Positions 27,382 through 36,184 are shown, numbered from the stretch's first letter. The stretch: DNA of 64,000 bases from Chryseobacterium sp. (GCF_019236175.1 NZ_JAFAJM010000015.1:124001-188000); one strand, 5' to 3'. Program-made: numbers and translations. The notes: generated from the letters alone by a model not told the origin.

Positions 27382-29791
27382 GTTCAGTGATATTGGTGGT
27401 GATTTCTACATTTTTGTTTTGAGGGAATTTTTCCCAGTACCATTCGCGGTAGCAGAAATTGAGATTTGCTTTTTTATGAGGCATTTCAATCACTTTTTCT
27501 ACCTTGAACCCCACATGGGCTTTATTCATCATTGAAGCAAGAGAATCTACAGAGCCTTCTCCTACCATTTTACCTACCTGGGGTTGGGCAAAAACATAAT
27601 CTACCATAGATTGGGTGGAAGGTGATACATATTTCTTTTTAGGATCTACCGGCGCGATAAACTGGTGGGTTCCGTAATCTGTCGGTAATACTTCATAATA
27701 ATCTCCTACAATATCTCTGGATGCCCAGTAAATTTCGATATTACATGAAGGTTCATCATTACTCAGTACGATATAGCTGTGCCCTTCACGGCTGGGAAGC
27801 ATAAGGCGGTAATAGGTTTCAAGTTCGTCGATCGGCCAGTTCATCTGCCATATTTTTACAGCATGCTCCCGATTAAACCATTCGTGCAGCATTTCAAGAT
27901 CATTTTCAAGATCAACAGGACGCATGCTGATGGTTACGTCTTCTTTAGAGAAATAACGTCTAAAAAAAATATCTGCTCCTTTTGGCTGGATAAGCTGGTC
28001 CGAAAAGAAATACATATGAAGGAGATTAGGCACCTTAGCATAAGAAACCGCGGCAGCATTTACACCTCCGTCTACATTCAGGATGGCAGACTGAAGATTG
28101 GCTTTTACGGCCCAGTATCTTCTATGAAGAGCATAATCAGTAAGTTCGGATGGGGCCTGCTCATGAAGGTATTCGAATTCTTTATACAGGATATCAATAA
28201 GTGACCTTTCATCCACCAGTCCGGTTTTACCAATTGAAGTAATCAGCGCAGCCAGATTGCTTACCAGAAGATGATGAGAAATAATATCAAGAAGGCGTTC
28301 GTCACGGATAAAGAGCTCTTCAATTTCCGGATATTCCGCGATCAGATTTTTATATTGATTTTTACTGCTTTCCCGTAGGAGATATCCCTGTCCATCCCTT
28401 ACCCATATTGTTTTCGGAAGAAGACTTTCATCCAGTTCAATAAGAAGGTTCTGTTGATGTACTTCAGGGGCCATTCCGAAGGTATTGAACAATGTGTTAA
28501 GCGGTGCCAGAAGCAGTTTAACATATTTTTCAAACCACAGCATTATCGCTTCTTCAGCTTCCAGTCCCATATTCTGAATCACATTTCTGAAAAAATGGCT
28601 GGTAAAATTATCTGAAGACTCATCCTGACATAATCTGGCAAGCAGCAGTACTTTATCATCCGGTGAAAAAGGATTTTCCCTGATGAGGGTATTAAAGCTT
28701 TCTATATTTTCACCATCATATTCAACACTTAAAGAGGCAGGTTCCAGCAGGAGTTTAAAACCCTTATAACTTTCCTCAAATGAAGGGCGTATATCTTCCC
28801 ACCAGACTGCAGAAGCATAACCTCTCTTAAGATCTTTAAGGCTATTGGTTCTTACAGATCCTGTCATCAGTACATGTAATGAAAATTTAAACATCCAGCT
28901 GAAATCAGGATTATATACAGTTCTTATGGAAGATGTGGCGTAAAACTTTGCTCCCATTGCACCGATATGAATAATGTTTCCGGATTTGAAAAGAGCTGAA
29001 TATTCCTTTGATGTTAAAAGATACTGCGCTTCCCAGGGATGAACGGGAAGGATATAAAAATCATTTATGTTTTCACCCTCTTTAAGATAGGTTTTACTCA
29101 GTTCTTCAAGTGAAGGAATCAATTTTGTTATAAGTTCTCTGGCGAAAATACCCGGTAAAGATTTTTCTGTGACCAACTGATGGTTAACCAGGAAATAGTG
29201 AAGCTGAAAACCTTTCCCAAACTCCGGACAATAAGCAGACTGCTGTTCTTCTGAAAATCCCATTCTTGATTTCGTAAACGGATGCAGGTTATGACCTACC
29301 GGAAGAAGTTGTTCTGATTCCAGGAATGAATAGGATAAGTTATTTTTATCTTTAGAACAGGCTAATGTCTGCTCCAGATTCTTCAGATTGCTCTGAATCC
29401 TTTCTTTGAAGCGCTCCAGCCCGGATTCGGTGAAGGTATCTGAAAATTCTTCGTATACCCATGATATCAGCTGTGTAATACTTACCTCAAAAACCTGTTG
29501 ATTATGATGATCCACGGCCCAAACCGGAGAAGCATATTCGTGAAAAGAGCTTTCGGAACGGTATGTTACCGGCGCGAATAAAAATATTCCGCTTTTTTTC
29601 AGTTCAAACCTTATATGGAGAGGATAGCGATTATTTTCCAGAGCTTGAGCTGTGAGCGAATCATATTTGGGGATTCCCTCATAAAATTTTCCATTTCCAA
29701 ACTCTCTGAGCATTCCGTTAAGCAGAATGCGGAATGTTATCTCTTCTGCCTTTTGTTTCCAGCTAGTTTTCTGTACCAAAGTTTTCTCCAT
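27374..29791 (-). CDS. IucA/IucC synthetase fused to a C-terminal GNAT acyltransferase
   Basis: An 805-residue fusion. Residues about 1-600 are an IucA/IucC NIS synthetase (GHNLHPFTKSRMGFS, HPWEAQYLL, SIRTVYNPDFSWMFKFSLHV, GMAPEVHQQNLLIELDESL). Residues about 620-800 are an IucB/AlcB-type GNAT domain (RPVDLENDLEMLHEWFNREH, then WQMNWP and CNIEIYWASRDIVGDYY). It thus combines hydroxylamine acylation with coupling to citrate. It overlaps the decarboxylase gene by 29 bases and the monooxygenase gene by 8. The acyl donor may be a CoA thioester or the product of the operon's own ligase/ACP pair. Confidence 0.93.
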   Translation of the reverse strand: MEKTLVQKTSWKQKAEEITFRILLNGMLREFGNGKFYEGIPKYDSLTAQALENNRYPLHIRFELKKSGIFLFAPVTYRSESSFHEYASPVWAVDHHNQQVFEVSITQLISWVYEEFSDTFTESGLERFKERIQSNLKNLEQTLACSKDKNNLSYSFLESEQLLPVGHNLHPFTKSRMGFSEEQQSAYCPEFGKGFQLHYFLVNHQLVTEKSLPGIFARELITKLIPSLEELSKTYLKEGENINDFYILPVHPWEAQYLLTSKEYSALFKSGNIIHIGAMGAKFYATSSIRTVYNPDFSWMFKFSLHVLMTGSVRTNSLKDLKRGYASAVWWEDIRPSFEESYKGFKLLLEPASLSVEYDGENIESFNTLIRENPFSPDDKVLLLARLCQDESSDNFTSHFFRNVIQNMGLEAEEAIMLWFEKYVKLLLAPLNTLFNTFGMAPEVHQQNLLIELDESLLPKTIWVRDGQGYLLRESSKNQYKNLIAEYPEIEELFIRDERLLDIISHHLLVSNLAALITSIGKTGLVDERSLIDILYKEFEYLHEQAPSELTDYALHRRYWAVKANLQSAILNVDGGVNAAAVSYAKVPNLLHMYFFSDQLIQPKGADIFFRRYFSKEDVTISMRPVDLENDLEMLHEWFNREHAVKIWQMNWPIDELETYYRLMLPSREGHSYIVLSNDEPSCNIEIYWASRDIVGDYYEVLPTDYGTHQFIAPVDPKKKYVSPSTQSMVDYVFAQPQVGKMVGEGSVDSLASMMNKAHVGFKVEKVIEMPHKKANLNFCYREWYWEKFPQNKNVEITTNITEHE

Positions 29792-31289
29792 GTCTCTTGA
29801 TTTTAGTAAGAATTTCGTGAATATCTTCTGTCGTAGTGATCGGATTAAGGAACGTAAATTTCAGATAGAAGTTTCCGTCAACTTTTGTACTGGCGACCAA
29901 AACTTCCCCACTGTAGAAAAGTTTCATTTTAATGTATTGATTCAGTGCATTAAGATCTGCAATATCCTGTCTTATATATCTGAAGACCAATACGCTTAAA
30001 TCTGAATCTGAAAGCAGTTCAAAATCCTGATCCTCATGAATCATAGATGCGGCATCTTTGGTAAGGTCAATCACCGTATCTGTATATTCTGCCAGTTGTT
30101 CTTTCCCCATCATTCTCAGGGTAAACCAGAGTTTTAATGCGTCAAATCTTCTGGTACTCTGGGTAATGGATTTATTAATCTGTGCAGGAATTTCCTCTTC
30201 ATCCATTTCTTTAGGATTCAGATAGTCTGCATGGTGTTTAAGAATGAAGAGTTCTTTCTTGTTTTTAACGATGAAAGCACTGCTGCTTATTGGCTGAAAA
30301 AAAGACTTATGGTAATCTATGGTTACAGAATCTGCTCTTTCTATTCCTGTCAGCAGGTGACGGTATTTTTCACTTAATAATAATGCGCAACCATATGCAG
30401 CATCTACATGCATCCAGATGTTATATTGCTCTGAGATATTAGCGATATCTTCCAGCGGATCAACATTTCCAAAATCTGTAGTTCCGGCTGTAGCCACAAT
30501 TCCGATAGGAATATTCCCCAGTTGTTCTTCCCTTTTGATATATTTCTTCAGCAGGGAGATATCCATCCGGAATCTGTCATCTGTAGGTACTTTAATGATT
30601 GATTTTTCGCCAAGTCCCATGATGGAGGCATTCTTCAGGTTACTAAAATGTGATTTATCCGAAACAAAGATCCTGAAACGGCTTGCTTCCTGCGGCAATC
30701 CATCCAGTTTTATATTATGATTGTACCTTTTTTGAGAAAAGCAGTCACGCATCATGACTAATCCCATCAGATTACTTTGTGACCCTCCGGCAGTAAAAAC
30801 CCCGTCACTTTCATTCGCGTTATATCCTAACTGCTCTGCTGTCCAGTCGATAAGTTTTCTTTCCATGAAGGTTCCTCCCGCACTCTGGTCATAAGTGTCC
30901 TGTGAGGAATTGATGGCACTTACCAGAATTTCTCCAGCCAAAGCAGGAATTACTACGGGACAGTTTAGATGGGCTACATATTGTGGAAGATGAAAAGCGG
31001 TAGCATGCTTTACATAAATATGATCTACTTCATTCAATAATTCTTTATAAGTAGATAATTTTTGATTAAGATCGATTTCCTGTACCATTCCCTTCATTTC
31101 CCGGGCCTGAATGCCACTGAAAGGCTTATCATTTCTATATAAAAATTCTTGTACAAGGTCTAAAGTACTGTTGACTGCATTACGATAGTGATCGTAATTG
31201 TCCTGATGGAAAATGTTTCCAAAATTCCCCGAAATGTGAGGTGAAGCTGTGTTTGATACCTCTTCAAGGGGTGCAAAATTGTTATTCAT
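29763..31289 (-). CDS. PLP-dependent decarboxylase (diaminobutyrate/lysine decarboxylase family)
   Basis: A 508-residue group II PLP decarboxylase. Seen: NSSQDTYDQSAGGT, GGSQSNLMGLVMMRD, the cofactor Asp in HVDAAYGCALLLS (about 294-306) and the PLP lysine Lys328 in DYHKSFFQP. The family includes diaminobutyrate decarboxylase and the DesA-type lysine decarboxylase of cadaverine siderophores. Its divergent neighbour is a probable lysine hydroxylase, so decarboxylation of 4-hydroxylysine to 3-hydroxycadaverine is the best guess. It is the first gene of the operon, with a leader of about 170 bases. Confidence 0.93.
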   Translation of the reverse strand: MNNNFAPLEEVSNTASPHISGNFGNIFHQDNYDHYRNAVNSTLDLVQEFLYRNDKPFSGIQAREMKGMVQEIDLNQKLSTYKELLNEVDHIYVKHATAFHLPQYVAHLNCPVVIPALAGEILVSAINSSQDTYDQSAGGTFMERKLIDWTAEQLGYNANESDGVFTAGGSQSNLMGLVMMRDCFSQKRYNHNIKLDGLPQEASRFRIFVSDKSHFSNLKNASIMGLGEKSIIKVPTDDRFRMDISLLKKYIKREEQLGNIPIGIVATAGTTDFGNVDPLEDIANISEQYNIWMHVDAAYGCALLLSEKYRHLLTGIERADSVTIDYHKSFFQPISSSAFIVKNKKELFILKHHADYLNPKEMDEEEIPAQINKSITQSTRRFDALKLWFTLRMMGKEQLAEYTDTVIDLTKDAASMIHEDQDFELLSDSDLSVLVFRYIRQDIADLNALNQYIKMKLFYSGEVLVASTKVDGNFYLKFTFLNPITTTEDIHEILTKIKRHGENFGTEN

Positions 31290-31402
31290 ATATTTTTTGT
31301 AAGGTGATTTTTTAAATCAATAGGTTGTGTGTGGTTTTTCGATATACGTATTTATATATCTGACAGTCAAGTTTTTAAATTTTTCATTTTTTTCTTTTTT
31401 TG

Positions 31403-31433
31403 TTTGGCAGTTCAGTAATTATTCCTAAATTTG
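31403..31433 (+). promoter_or_regulatory. Promoter of the Fe/2OG hydroxylase gene
   Basis: TTTG (31403-31406), exactly 19 bases, then TAAATTTG (31426-31433): a complete match to the Bacteroidetes consensus. Predicted start near 31439, leader about 67 bases. The candidate Fur box begins a few bases downstream. Confidence 0.7.
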
Positions 31434-31445
31434 GACTTGCTATTG

Positions 31446-31468
31446 TTATTTAGAATAATTAAAAACAA
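31446..31468. promoter_or_regulatory. Candidate Fur box between divergent siderophore promoters
   Basis: The 23 bases begin TTATTTAGAATAATT. I compared them with the 7-1-7-type Fur consensus I remember (TTATTTAGAAT, one base, inverted half): the left half matches fully, the right half in about 8 of 11 positions. It lies just after the plus-strand start and at the predicted minus-strand start, so one bound dimer could block both. Confidence 0.5.
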
Positions 31469-31495
31469 AGATAAAAATTATTACTAAACACCAAA
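31466..31495 (-). promoter_or_regulatory. Promoter of the siderophore operon
   Basis: On the minus strand TTTG (31495-31492), 18 bases, then TATCTTTG (31473-31466). Predicted start near 31459, giving a leader of about 170 bases before the decarboxylase ATG. The -7 box overlaps the right end of the candidate Fur box. Confidence 0.6.
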
Positions 31496-31505
31496 TTTTT
31501 TTTTA

Positions 31506-32603
31506 ATGAATTCTCTAAAAATTTTAAATAACGACACAATTACGGAGGCAAAACTACTTCCTACAGTGATTGAGATTACCTCTCAGGAGAGAAGAATGAT
31601 ACAAGATGCGGCGGAGCATCTGCAGAGAAAATATGGAAGCTATGAAAACCGTGACTTTATCAGGCATGTGCATCAAATGGCTTCTTATTTTTTACCTGAA
31701 AGAATTTTACATATAGCGGCTGATTTTGCAAGTGATTTTTCAGAAAATCAGTATGGCGCATTGATTTTAAAAGGATTAATGGATGTTGACCAGGAAAGCT
31801 TAGGAACAACTCCGGCGAACTGGCAGTCTGCCGACTATTCTAAGTTTAACCTGTATGGCTTTGCCTGTGCTCTGATACATGGTGCACTGCCGTCAAAGCC
31901 TGTACAGTATTATTCACAACGAAAAGGCGGCGGTCTGATTCATGCAATTATACCGGATGAGAAAATGCGGGAAACACAGACTGGTTCAGGTTCTGCAACA
32001 GATTTATATGTACATACGGAAGATGCTTTTCTTAAACATCAGGCAGACTTTCTGAGTTTTATGTATGTAAGAAATGAAGAACAGGTTCCCTCTACCCTGT
32101 ATTCTATACGTTCTCATGAGTCAATCGGAGACCAATACAAACCTCTGTTCGACAGAATTTACAAGATTCCTAAGGATGCTAATCTGGAAACCGGGGAAAG
32201 TGAAGAAGAAACACTGGATGCTGTGTTGTACGGCAATAATAAGCTTCCTTTTATGAGATTCGATGCAGCAGAACAACTGTTTAATCCAAGCATAAAACAA
32301 TCTGATGAAGCCCAACAATGTCTGGCTGAGTTCTGGGATGAAGCAAGACATTTGATTTATTCGGATTTTACTCCACAGGCCGGAGATGTTATTCTGGTAA
32401 ATAACCACTTATGTGCTCACGGAAGATCGGCATTTCGTGCAGGGGTAAGAAATATTGATGGTATTGAACACTCCTGCGAAAGAAGAATTATGCTTCGTAT
32501 GATGAGTAAAGTAAGCCTGATTGATATGCGGGCACACACCCTTACTGAAGATCCCTTTTTTGTGATCGAAGAACATTTGGGCAAGAACTTTCAACATTTG
32601 TAG
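31506..32603 (+). CDS. Fe(II)/2-oxoglutarate-dependent amino acid hydroxylase (probable lysine 4-hydroxylase)
   Basis: A 365-residue enzyme of the clavaminate-synthase-like branch that includes VioC, asparagine oxygenase and the KDO lysine hydroxylases. Iron ligands are visible as His170-x-Glu172 (YVHTEDAF) and distal His305 in NNHLCAHGRSAF. The lid region and an Arg-rich CERRIMLRMM segment for 2-oxoglutarate are in the usual places. Lysine 4-hydroxylases are known from related Bacteroidetes. Hydroxylation at C4 followed by decarboxylation would give 3-hydroxycadaverine. The gene is divergent from the siderophore operon and shares its control region, which supports this role. Arginine or another basic amino acid remains possible as substrate. 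Confidence 0.85.
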   Translation: MNSLKILNNDTITEAKLLPTVIEITSQERRMIQDAAEHLQRKYGSYENRDFIRHVHQMASYFLPERILHIAADFASDFSENQYGALILKGLMDVDQESLGTTPANWQSADYSKFNLYGFACALIHGALPSKPVQYYSQRKGGGLIHAIIPDEKMRETQTGSGSATDLYVHTEDAFLKHQADFLSFMYVRNEEQVPSTLYSIRSHESIGDQYKPLFDRIYKIPKDANLETGESEEETLDAVLYGNNKLPFMRFDAAEQLFNPSIKQSDEAQQCLAEFWDEARHLIYSDFTPQAGDVILVNNHLCAHGRSAFRAGVRNIDGIEHSCERRIMLRMMSKVSLIDMRAHTLTEDPFFVIEEHLGKNFQHL

Positions 32604-32638
32604 TATTAATTAGATTTTTTTTTATTGTCCTAAATGTT

Positions 32639-32676
32639 AAATCCCTTTTAAGCCAGCCTTAAAAGGGATTTTTAAT
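32639..32676. terminator. Strong bidirectional terminator
   Basis: A perfect 14-bp stem (32639-32652 with 32658-32671, core ATCCCTTTTAAG) with loop CCAGC is followed by TTTAAT on the plus strand. It separates the hydroxylase gene and the convergent esterase gene. Confidence 0.7.
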
Positions 32677-32738
32677 AGGATAAAAACTATTTGTAAAAAA
32701 CAAACCCCACATGCTTATGCAGGATTTATTTCCTAAAA

Positions 32739-33551
32739 TTATTGTTTAAAAAAACGGTCAAATAAGGATAACTGTTCGGATAATGACCTGCTCCAGTATT
32801 CCGGAACATGAGCTCCTAAAGATTCGGTGTATAAATGCTGAACTTTAGCTTCCGTAAGTTTCTTATGGAAAATTCTGTTCATCTGAATCATCTGGGTATC
32901 ATCCGTACCACAATCAAAAAGGTATTGTTGTCCGGCTTCTGCCATAAGCTTTATTTTGCTGTCTGTAAGAAAATTCGGATTAAGAGATTCCTGCGGACCT
33001 AAGACTTTATTAACCATATATTTCTGATACCCTTCTCCGAATGAATTAAAGTCAAGAGCACCACAGGAACTTCCCACAATTCCAAAGGTTTTATGATATG
33101 TAACCCCAATGTTTGTAGCTCCATAACCTCCCATACTCCATCCTAAAATTCCTCTGTATTTTTTCTCTGATTTTACAGGATAATTTTTGTCAATAAAATC
33201 TACCAGCTCTTTTCCAATAAATGTCTGGTACTGGGAATCCTTCACGATTGGACTGTCTACATACCATGAACTGTAATTTCCGTCCGGCAGTACATAGATT
33301 GTTTTATATTCCTGAGCTTTTTTAACCAGATCCGGAATATCCTGTTTGATAATCCTGTCCGGATTCCCGCTGAAGCCATGAAGAATATATACTGACGGAT
33401 ACATCATATCGGGCTGAAGATTTGGAGTAATAATGATCGTTTTGATCTTTTTATTCATTTTCGGACTGAAGATTTCCTGATGAATAATTTTCTGAGCTGT
33501 TCCCTGTACAAAGGCCGTCAGAATAACAACAATGTTGATGAACTTTTTCAT
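32739..33551 (-). CDS. Secreted esterase (PF00756 esterase family)
   Basis: A 270-residue alpha/beta hydrolase with a signal peptide to about residue 19. The oxyanion region is VYILHGFSGNPD. The nucleophile is Ser139 in GWSMGGYG, and the likely acid and base are Asp in FDCGTDD and His in GAHVPEYW near the C-terminus. The family includes esterase D and siderophore esterases such as Fes and IroE. It is convergent with the hydroxylase gene beside the siderophore locus. Cleavage of an ester-linked siderophore is an attractive but unproven role. Confidence 0.85.
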   Translation of the reverse strand: MKKFINIVVILTAFVQGTAQKIIHQEIFSPKMNKKIKTIIITPNLQPDMMYPSVYILHGFSGNPDRIIKQDIPDLVKKAQEYKTIYVLPDGNYSSWYVDSPIVKDSQYQTFIGKELVDFIDKNYPVKSEKKYRGILGWSMGGYGATNIGVTYHKTFGIVGSSCGALDFNSFGEGYQKYMVNKVLGPQESLNPNFLTDSKIKLMAEAGQQYLFDCGTDDTQMIQMNRIFHKKLTEAKVQHLYTESLGAHVPEYWSRSLSEQLSLFDRFFKQ

Positions 33552-33654
33552 GCTGTAAAAATGTTTAGTTAATGATGGGTATCACATCAGGGTATGCTGC
33601 AGATCATACAATAGCTGGTGTAATAACACTACAAAGGTGTGGCCAAAAAAGAAA

Positions 33655-33682
33655 GAAAGCCTCAACATATGTTGAAGCTTTT
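33655..33682. terminator. Hairpin with T-rich flanks
   Basis: AAAGCCTCAACAT pairs with ATGTTGAAGCTTT with one mismatch and almost no loop. T-rich tracts follow on both strands. It lies just downstream of the KAS III remnant on the minus strand. Confidence 0.5.
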
Positions 33683-33703
33683 CTTATTTATCATATTAAA
33701 TTA

Positions 33704-33940
33704 TTAATATTTCCATAACATTAATCCAGCCTGATAGCCAGCACCAAGGGTCCAGATAAGGATGTTCTCTCCTTTTTGTAAAGATCTTATTTTTTTCTGA
33801 TACTGATGCAGGGCTAAAAATGGACTTGAAGACCCAGTATAGCTTAATTCTTTTGAGTAGAAAGGAATCTTTTCTTCCGGTATCCGATAATAATCACGAA
33901 TAATATTGATATTCTTTAAAGAAAATTGTGAAAACAGGAA
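33704..33940 (-). pseudogene. C-terminal remnant of a KAS III-like (3-oxoacyl-ACP synthase III) gene
   Basis: About 75 residues resemble only the C-terminal end of a thiolase-fold condensing enzyme. IIRDYYRIPEEKIPFYSKE is followed by YTGSSSPFLAL, where FabH proteins have the catalytic Asn loop, and by the glycine-rich end GENILIWTLGAGYQAGLML. The N-terminal three quarters, including the active-site Cys, is absent; the next gene upstream begins 57 bases away. The open frame starts with a GTG at 33952 that is not a plausible native start. I read it as a deletion remnant. Confidence 0.55.
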
Positions 33941-33996
33941 AAGATATAACACAACTAACTGTTTATGAAATTATTATATTATGCGGTAGAAAAAAA

Positions 33997-34572
33997 TCAA
34001 CTCATGTCTTTTCTGATGCGGCTAAGTTGTGTAGGAGTAATTCCCAGATAAGAAGCGATCTGGTGTTGTTTTAACCGGCTGTATAAATGTTGATTCTGAA
34101 TCAGCTGAAGATACCTCTGCTTTGCTGTTTCATATTTTAAGGAAACTTCCAGCGGTTCTTTTTTGACCACCCAGTTTTTTTCTAAATAATATAAATGAAA
34201 CAGGGCGAGATCGTGATGTTTTTCCAACAGCTCACGATAAGCTTTTACCGGATACTGGATGACAGAACAGTCTTCAAGAGCAATGATATTAAAATCACTG
34301 GGTTCATTTTTAATAATGGCTGCCGTAGAAGCTACAAAACTGTTTTCCTCAAAGAAAATTTTATAAATAGAATCTCCCTGTTCGTCAATAGTGTAATATC
34401 CTATCAATCCTGATTTTAAAAAATAATAATAATTCGCCCTGTTTCCGGCTTCCAGCAGGAGGTCATTTTTAGGGTACTTCTCTTCGGTACAGATAGCGAG
34501 TAAGGCTCTAACCGTATCATCAGACAGTGGATAATACTGTGTGATCTGTTTTATAAATTCTGAATGCTTCAT
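33997..34572 (-). CDS. Crp/Fnr-family transcriptional regulator
   Basis: A 191-residue protein. An N-terminal cyclic-nucleotide-binding-like beta-roll (about 20-115) leads through a long helix to a short HTH (HQIASYLGITPTQLSRIRKD) at the C-terminus. It lacks the Cys cluster of true FNR, as usual in this Bacteroidetes clade. It begins 3 bases after the GNAT stop, in an apparent three-gene run with the S41 peptidase gene. The effector and targets are unknown. Confidence 0.88.
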   Translation of the reverse strand: MKHSEFIKQITQYYPLSDDTVRALLAICTEEKYPKNDLLLEAGNRANYYYFLKSGLIGYYTIDEQGDSIYKIFFEENSFVASTAAIIKNEPSDFNIIALEDCSVIQYPVKAYRELLEKHHDLALFHLYYLEKNWVVKKEPLEVSLKYETAKQRYLQLIQNQHLYSRLKQHQIASYLGITPTQLSRIRKDMS

Positions 34573-34575
34573 TTA

Positions 34576-35097
34576 TTAACCCAGTATTTTCTTCATCATC
34601 AGATCAGTTTGTTCATCATCTCCAAGCCGGAAAATATGCTGATCGAATTCTACAAAGCCGTTTTTCCTGTAGAAATTCAACGCTCTCAGATTCTCTTCCC
34701 ATACCCCGAGCCACAAATAAGATTTATGGAGCCGTAATGCCGATTCCAGAGCCTGGTTATACAGTAGCTGCCCTACTTTTTTGCCGTGGTGGCTTTTTTT
34801 TACGTAAATTCTTTCGATTTCAAGACCGTTTTCGTCCTGTAATTCCGTTTGTGCTTTACCGGAATTTAATTTCAGATAGCCTACCGGATTATCTTCTTCC
34901 CAGGCAATATAGAACACAGAATCCGGATTATTCAGCTCAGATTTTATCTTCTCTGTATTAAAGCTCTCTTCAAGATACTTTTTCATAGCCTTTTCAGTAT
35001 TGGCTTCTGCAAAAGTTTCCGTGAAAGTCTGGATCGCCATACTTTGAAGTAGTTCGATATCTTTTTCTCCGGATTTATGGATGATTATCGATGACAT
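34576..35097 (-). CDS. GNAT-family N-acetyltransferase
   Basis: A 173-residue protein with the GNAT fold. The acetyl-CoA-binding motif A is IERIYVKKSHHGKKVGQLLYNQAL near residues 93-116, followed by LWLGVWEENLRALNFYRKNGF. Similar proteins acetylate polyamines (PaiA/SpeG-like) or small amines, but nothing here fixes the substrate. It lies between the S41 peptidase and Crp-type genes with gaps of 8 and 3 bases, so it is probably co-transcribed. Confidence 0.88.
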   Translation of the reverse strand: MSSIIIHKSGEKDIELLQSMAIQTFTETFAEANTEKAMKKYLEESFNTEKIKSELNNPDSVFYIAWEEDNPVGYLKLNSGKAQTELQDENGLEIERIYVKKSHHGKKVGQLLYNQALESALRLHKSYLWLGVWEENLRALNFYRKNGFVEFDQHIFRLGDDEQTDLMMKKILG

Positions 35098-35105
35098 AAT
35101 ATGAA

Positions 35106-36116
35106 TTATTCTTCTAATTTATTAATAAGATTTTTTATTTCAGGTATGGTTAATTCTGTTTTTGTTCCTGTGACTAAAATATTTTTTAAAATTTTAAGGT
35201 GAGCTGTCCTTAAAGCATCTTCACTTTTCACTTCCTGATCGGGAATTACGCCTATATGTTCCCAGTTTTTATTATTCTTTAAAAATGTTATTTTTCCGGC
35301 CGGAACGAGCAGCAGATACTTATCCTGAATCATAAAATGTTCTACGGGATTGGCTGCCCCTCCTGTCTTTTCACCAATGACTTCTCCCAGTTTATACTGC
35401 TGCAAAAAATAAGCAAGTCCTTCACCCGCCGAAAAAGTTTTCTTGCTGGTAAGAATATAAATCTTTTTATGAAGATATTTCTGTCCGGAAACTTTAGATC
35501 GGGTACTGTTCATCACCGTCTTCCGATTATATCTGAAATAAGTGGTATATAAATCCGTCTTCTGATTAAGAAAATAACTGCAAAACAGAAGAAGCATTCC
35601 GTTTTCTCCGCCACCGTTTTCCCTGAGATCAATAATCAGAGAATGAGTAGTTGCAATAAAATTCATAGCAGCAGCTAATGTTTTTTCACTGGATTCAGGA
35701 GATGCAAAGCCTTTGAAATTGATGTAACCGATATTCCCGGGAAGTCGTTGAACGCTTTCAAAACCGAAATTTTCAAGACTATTATGATAGTTGTTCTGCT
35801 TCTCTTTTTCTTTTTCACTCATCCCCTTTTCAGGGGTGCTATCTTCAAGGTATTTCACAAAAAAATGTTCATCTTTAACCGTTGTTCTCAGCTTTTGAGT
35901 GAGAAAGGCTGCAAAATCCTTTTTACTTAAATGATTAAAAGTTTCTTTTTTTAATTCACTGCGGAATAAAGAATCCACTATTTGATAAGCTTCTTTATCG
36001 ATATAGTAGTTTTTTACTTTTTCTGTAATATCAGATAATACGGCTGAAGTATCATTTTTCTGGGCATAAGAGAATAAAGAATTGACCAAGAGAATTCCGA
36101 TTAATAATTTTTTCAT
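35106..36116 (-). CDS. S41-family (C-terminal processing-like) peptidase
   Basis: A 336-residue secreted peptidase with a signal peptide to about residue 19 (LVNSLFSYAQK). The catalytic core contains IIDLRENGGGENG and the nucleophile Ser229 in TSKKTFSAGEG. There is no PDZ domain, which places it with the short S41 proteins common in Bacteroidetes. It heads a run with the GNAT and Crp-type genes. It probably degrades peptides in the periplasm or outside the cell. Confidence 0.87.
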   Translation of the reverse strand: MKKLLIGILLVNSLFSYAQKNDTSAVLSDITEKVKNYYIDKEAYQIVDSLFRSELKKETFNHLSKKDFAAFLTQKLRTTVKDEHFFVKYLEDSTPEKGMSEKEKEKQNNYHNSLENFGFESVQRLPGNIGYINFKGFASPESSEKTLAAAMNFIATTHSLIIDLRENGGGENGMLLLFCSYFLNQKTDLYTTYFRYNRKTVMNSTRSKVSGQKYLHKKIYILTSKKTFSAGEGLAYFLQQYKLGEVIGEKTGGAANPVEHFMIQDKYLLLVPAGKITFLKNNKNWEHIGVIPDQEVKSEDALRTAHLKILKNILVTGTKTELTIPEIKNLINKLEE

Positions 36117-36184
36117 TGAAATAAGGTTTAGTATTTCGGCAAATGTACTTCAATGAAAATCACAGGAATTGTAAAAATGGAAAC

